From Otis tarda (lineage: Eukaryota; Chordata; Aves; Otidiformes; Otididae), in the NCBI GenBank assembly GCA_026413225.1, contig CM048553.1, forward strand, positions 20,026,501-20,090,500: a DNA stretch of 64,000 nucleotides. The letters run 5' to 3'. Under the pieces are notes generated by a model. That model saw only the letters and a list, made by a program, of their open reading frames with translations, was not told the DNA's origin and made no database searches. The stretch's first letter is position 1, and each line of letters begins with the position of its first letter. The position numbers and the translations under genes were made by a program. Below are positions 61,601-64,000 of this stretch, piece after piece.

Positions 61601-62311
61601 GACAGTCTTCAGAGGGACAAAAATGCTGCAAACACTATCAACACATACACATCACATTTTTCAGCTACATTTGATTTCTGAAAGCGTGTAAGATATGAAA
61701 AGCACAATTTTTAAGGATGGGTAAAAAACCCTATTGCTCCTTTTATAGTCAAGCCGCCTCCTTGCCACAACCCCCGACACACTTTTTTATGTTCTCATGT
61801 CACCTTTAAGAGACTTTATGGAGTTAAAAGACTGACTGCTATCTCATGTTTGACTTACAGGGAATGCTGTACTCTAGTAAATCGACTCCAGATGCTGAAA
61901 AATGTTCACACTCAAAAAGATGTATATTTTAATTTAAACATCTATATATACAAAATGGTATCAAATAAAGGGGCTTTTTAAGTCTAATTTTTAAAGGAGA
62001 TCCTGGGAACTAAACAGTTGCAAGTAAGCAAACATCACCTCTATCTCACTTCAGTTTCCATGCAGCAACAGAATATCATTTAAGTAATATTTCCTTAATC
62101 TTCAGAAAAGGGATACATCTCTAAAGCAAACAGCAAGTTCTGCAACAAAAACATCTGGTAGGACAGAAATCTTAATTGCTTCAGAGTGTCTCCTCATTCC
62201 CCTGCTCTATTTTAAATTCTAATTCTTAGTTTTATAAAAGGAGCTAAAGAACTAACATAATCCAAGCCTAAACATGTATGTTTCAGTACATTTTTGTCTT
62301 TCTGTCTTTAC

Positions 62312-62321
62312 AAAAAAAAAA

Positions 62322-62352
<31 letters not shown>
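62312..62352. repeat. A14 followed by (TA)13 microsatellite
   Basis: Fourteen A, two T, then thirteen TA units, about 70 bp before the CR1 3' end at 62425. Likely highly variable in length. Confidence 0.93.
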
Positions 62353-62424
62353 AACAATAATGCCACATACTTTTACTACATGTATTTGCAAAGACAATCA
62401 ACTCCTGGAAACTCCAGAGACTCC

Positions 62425-62521
62425 TGTTCCTGCCCAGGGCAGGGGGGTTGGAACTACGTGATCTTTAAAGGTCCCTTCCAACTCAAACCATTCTATGATA
62501 TGATATGATTCTATGATATGA
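62425..62521 (+). repeat. CR1 LINE 3' end fragment
   Basis: About 100 bases of CR1 terminus on +: 'gggcaggggggttggaacta', 'gtgatctttaaaggtccc', 'ttccaactcaaaccattcta', then tail units drifted to TGATATGA. This is a strongly 5'-truncated insertion, oriented against MLLT10 transcription. Confidence 0.92.
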
Positions 62522-63562
62522 AGAGCAGGCATTCAATTTGTTCACTATGCAGGAAACAACAATAGCAAAGTTGTCAGCTAAATCTCATCCATACAGTGTA
62601 GTTTACCCAGATTACCCAGGCCTAAATTAAGTGATTTTTAATTAGAAATTCAAACCTGTCACCAAATACATATAAAATACTTTGTAAGCTTACAGGTCAA
62701 ATACAATCTAACAGCAAACATTTTACAAAAAGCTCACCAAACAAGATTTATAGCTAAATCTGAAAAGCATAAGTACAGCAACTTAAATAGCCTTTAAGCC
62801 CCTCCAGTCCATTTTCTTCTCTGTCAATATAGATACAAAAAAAAAAAGTCAATGTATTCATACAGATATTATGTTTCAAAAAGATCGTATTTAGATGTTA
62901 ATTCTGCAAATAATACTATATAGGCAAAAATCAAGACTTACAGAATTTATGTTATTCATTATTAGACTAATATTTGGGTAGAAGACTTGCAAAGCTTGAA
63001 TAAAAACAAAATTTCAAACCGTTTATAAATAATCACATCATTTTGTTCAGTTGTTTAAAATTATTACGTATTTCTCCTGAAAGGAGTAACTACCAAAATC
63101 TTCTCCACTTTTTTTTTTAAATGAAAGACCTAAAAGGGAATTAAAAAAAAAAATACACATTCCTTTTCCTGTATTCATTTGTTTTTTGATTTGTTGGGCT
63201 TTTTTAAGAATCTGAAATGTATTAAATTCATAACTTAAAAATACTATTTGGTGTTGACACTCAGAGCATAATAAATAAATAATGAAATATTCTGAAATGT
63301 AACTAGAAACTAACACCCAGAGTCGCACCGTGATTTAAGAATCCAATTTCAAGTATGTAATCTTCAAAGTTTCCATTTTAACCTGACAGACATTTACATT
63401 CTCATACAACAATTAACTAGTCAGGTAAAAATCTCATTTCTGCATCTGCCATGATGTTCTCTGACATTAGCAGGCCTAAGCAGCCTGACATGCAAGCTAA
63501 ACTTACTTTACCTTCCCTGGGACATTTTTCACTTCAGAAAGCCATCACATCTGTTTTCACTT

Positions 63563-63634
63563 AAAAAAAAAAAACCAACCAACCAACCAACAAAAAAAAA
63601 AAAAAGGAAAAAAAAAACTAAAACAAAAAAAAAA
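63563..63634. repeat. A-rich low-complexity tract with (CCAA)n core
   Basis: A-runs of 10-14 bases interrupted by about five CCAA units, one GG and CT/C. No mobile element body is recognised next to it. Confidence 0.9.
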
Positions 63635-64000
63635 CCCTCACAATTTCATTTTGTTTTGGTTTAAATCAAGTTTTGTTTCAAAGCAATGCTCCAAGAGTTT
63701 CCAGTCTTGTGACATTCACAGGGGAGCTGCTTTGTATGTAACGCACAAACCACTGCTTCCATGGAAAGTCAGGCAGCCTGGAGACTTCAGAGGCTGAACA
63801 TTTCTTGTTTTCAGCAGCCCATTTAATTAAGTACTATAGGTCTGTATTTTTCTGTCAACTTTTTTTATTTTGAAAAGAAAATAAGGTGATTACCAGTGTG
63901 CAGTATGCAATTACCAATGAAAAAATCTTGACCAGGAATATTGGTTCTTCCTGTGTAACAATTATGATCATGCTTGTAATCATTTTTTGTAAACGAAAAT

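Larger units (their letters stand above)
11431..64000 (-). other. MLLT10: MLLT10 (AF10) gene, 3' part (gene-level entry)
   Basis: MLLT10 encodes AF10, a nuclear cofactor of the H3K79 methyltransferase DOT1L. Its N-terminal PHD-zinc knuckle-PHD module reads unmodified H3K27 and its octapeptide-leucine-zipper (OM-LZ) region binds DOT1L; it is a recurrent fusion partner in human leukaemia. Ten coding exons on the - strand (46393-46571, 30497-30614, 29082-29154, 24372-24526, 22282-22470, 21783-21871, 21296-21657, 16101-16203, 15256-15468, 13017-13061) total 1526 nt and encode the last 507 complete residues, about half of the human protein. All split codons fit. Order and sequence follow human AF10 from the Ser/Gly-rich middle through OM-LZ to the ...GPVASEKS end. 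The PHD fingers lie beyond the right edge. Confidence 0.96.
46572..64000 (-). other. MLLT10: MLLT10 intron, at least 17.4 kb, open at window edge
   Basis: No exon was recognised between the exon at 46571 and the window end, so the intron continues to the right. Contents seen: a truncated CR1 (51300-51930), a fragment of another ancient repeat (55590-55658), an imperfect 18-bp tandem duplication (about 54409-54442), a T/G-rich patch (60116-60160), an A14-(TA)13 microsatellite (62312-62352), a CR1 3' end (62425-62521) and an A-rich/(CCAA)n tract (63563-63634). The rest is AT-rich sequence with chance open frames of at most about 136 codons. Confidence 0.78.

Noticed and set aside
1-64000. CRISPR arrays, tRNA or rRNA genes, prokaryotic operons, or an embedded novel multi-gene system
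   Set aside because: None seen. The window is explained as two vertebrate genes with their introns and spacer; no regularly spaced direct repeats or structured RNA genes were recognised.

Overview
The window is intronic and genic DNA from a vertebrate nuclear genome, most likely a bird. Support for a bird: CR1 retrotransposon ends with the octamer-like ATTCTATG tail (1-29, 62425-62521, and reversed at 51300), compact spliced genes, few young repeats, and protein sequence close to but distinct from human. There are no operons, CpG-island promoters, CRISPR arrays, tRNA or rRNA genes that I could support.

Two protein-coding genes converge here. On the + strand the last three exons of DNAJC1 (ER-membrane J-protein with SANT domains) lie at 4241-4289, 4782-5260 and 6380-6448, with a poly(A) signal at 6573. 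On the - strand the last ten coding exons of MLLT10 (AF10, the DOT1L cofactor) run from 46571 down to the stop codon at 13017, followed by a 3' UTR of about 1.6 kb ending near 11431. All 12 complete introns (2 in DNAJC1, 10 boundaries in MLLT10 giving 9 complete introns plus one open at the window edge) that I could check have GT-AG ends, and the codon phases of all exons fit together without a frameshift. DNAJC1 next to MLLT10 is the same neighbourhood as human 10p12.

Layout: 1-6.6 kb DNAJC1 3' end; 6.6-11.4 kb intergenic spacer between the two 3' ends; 11.4-13.0 kb MLLT10 3' UTR; 13.0-30.6 kb nine MLLT10 exons, including the octapeptide/leucine-zipper (DOT1L-binding) exons at 24.4 and 22.4 kb and the Gln/His-rich tail; 30.6-46.4 kb one large intron; exon at 46.4-46.6 kb; 46.6-64.0 kb a second large intron that continues past the window. 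The upstream parts of both genes (J domain and first SANT of DNAJC1; PHD fingers of AF10) are outside the window.

The noncoding part is mostly unremarkable, but it holds several very old transposon fossils recognisable only by pattern: a MIR-type core-SINE (24072-24190), an L2-like LINE (45785-46060), an antisense CR1-like reverse-transcriptase relic (44850-45285), and two pieces matching repeat families I remember as abundant in turtles and crocodilians (25481-25745, 55590-55658). I found no convincing undescribed system; the most worthwhile leads are these fossils, a perfect 16-bp-arm hairpin at 42146-42197, and two candidate conserved noncoding blocks in introns.
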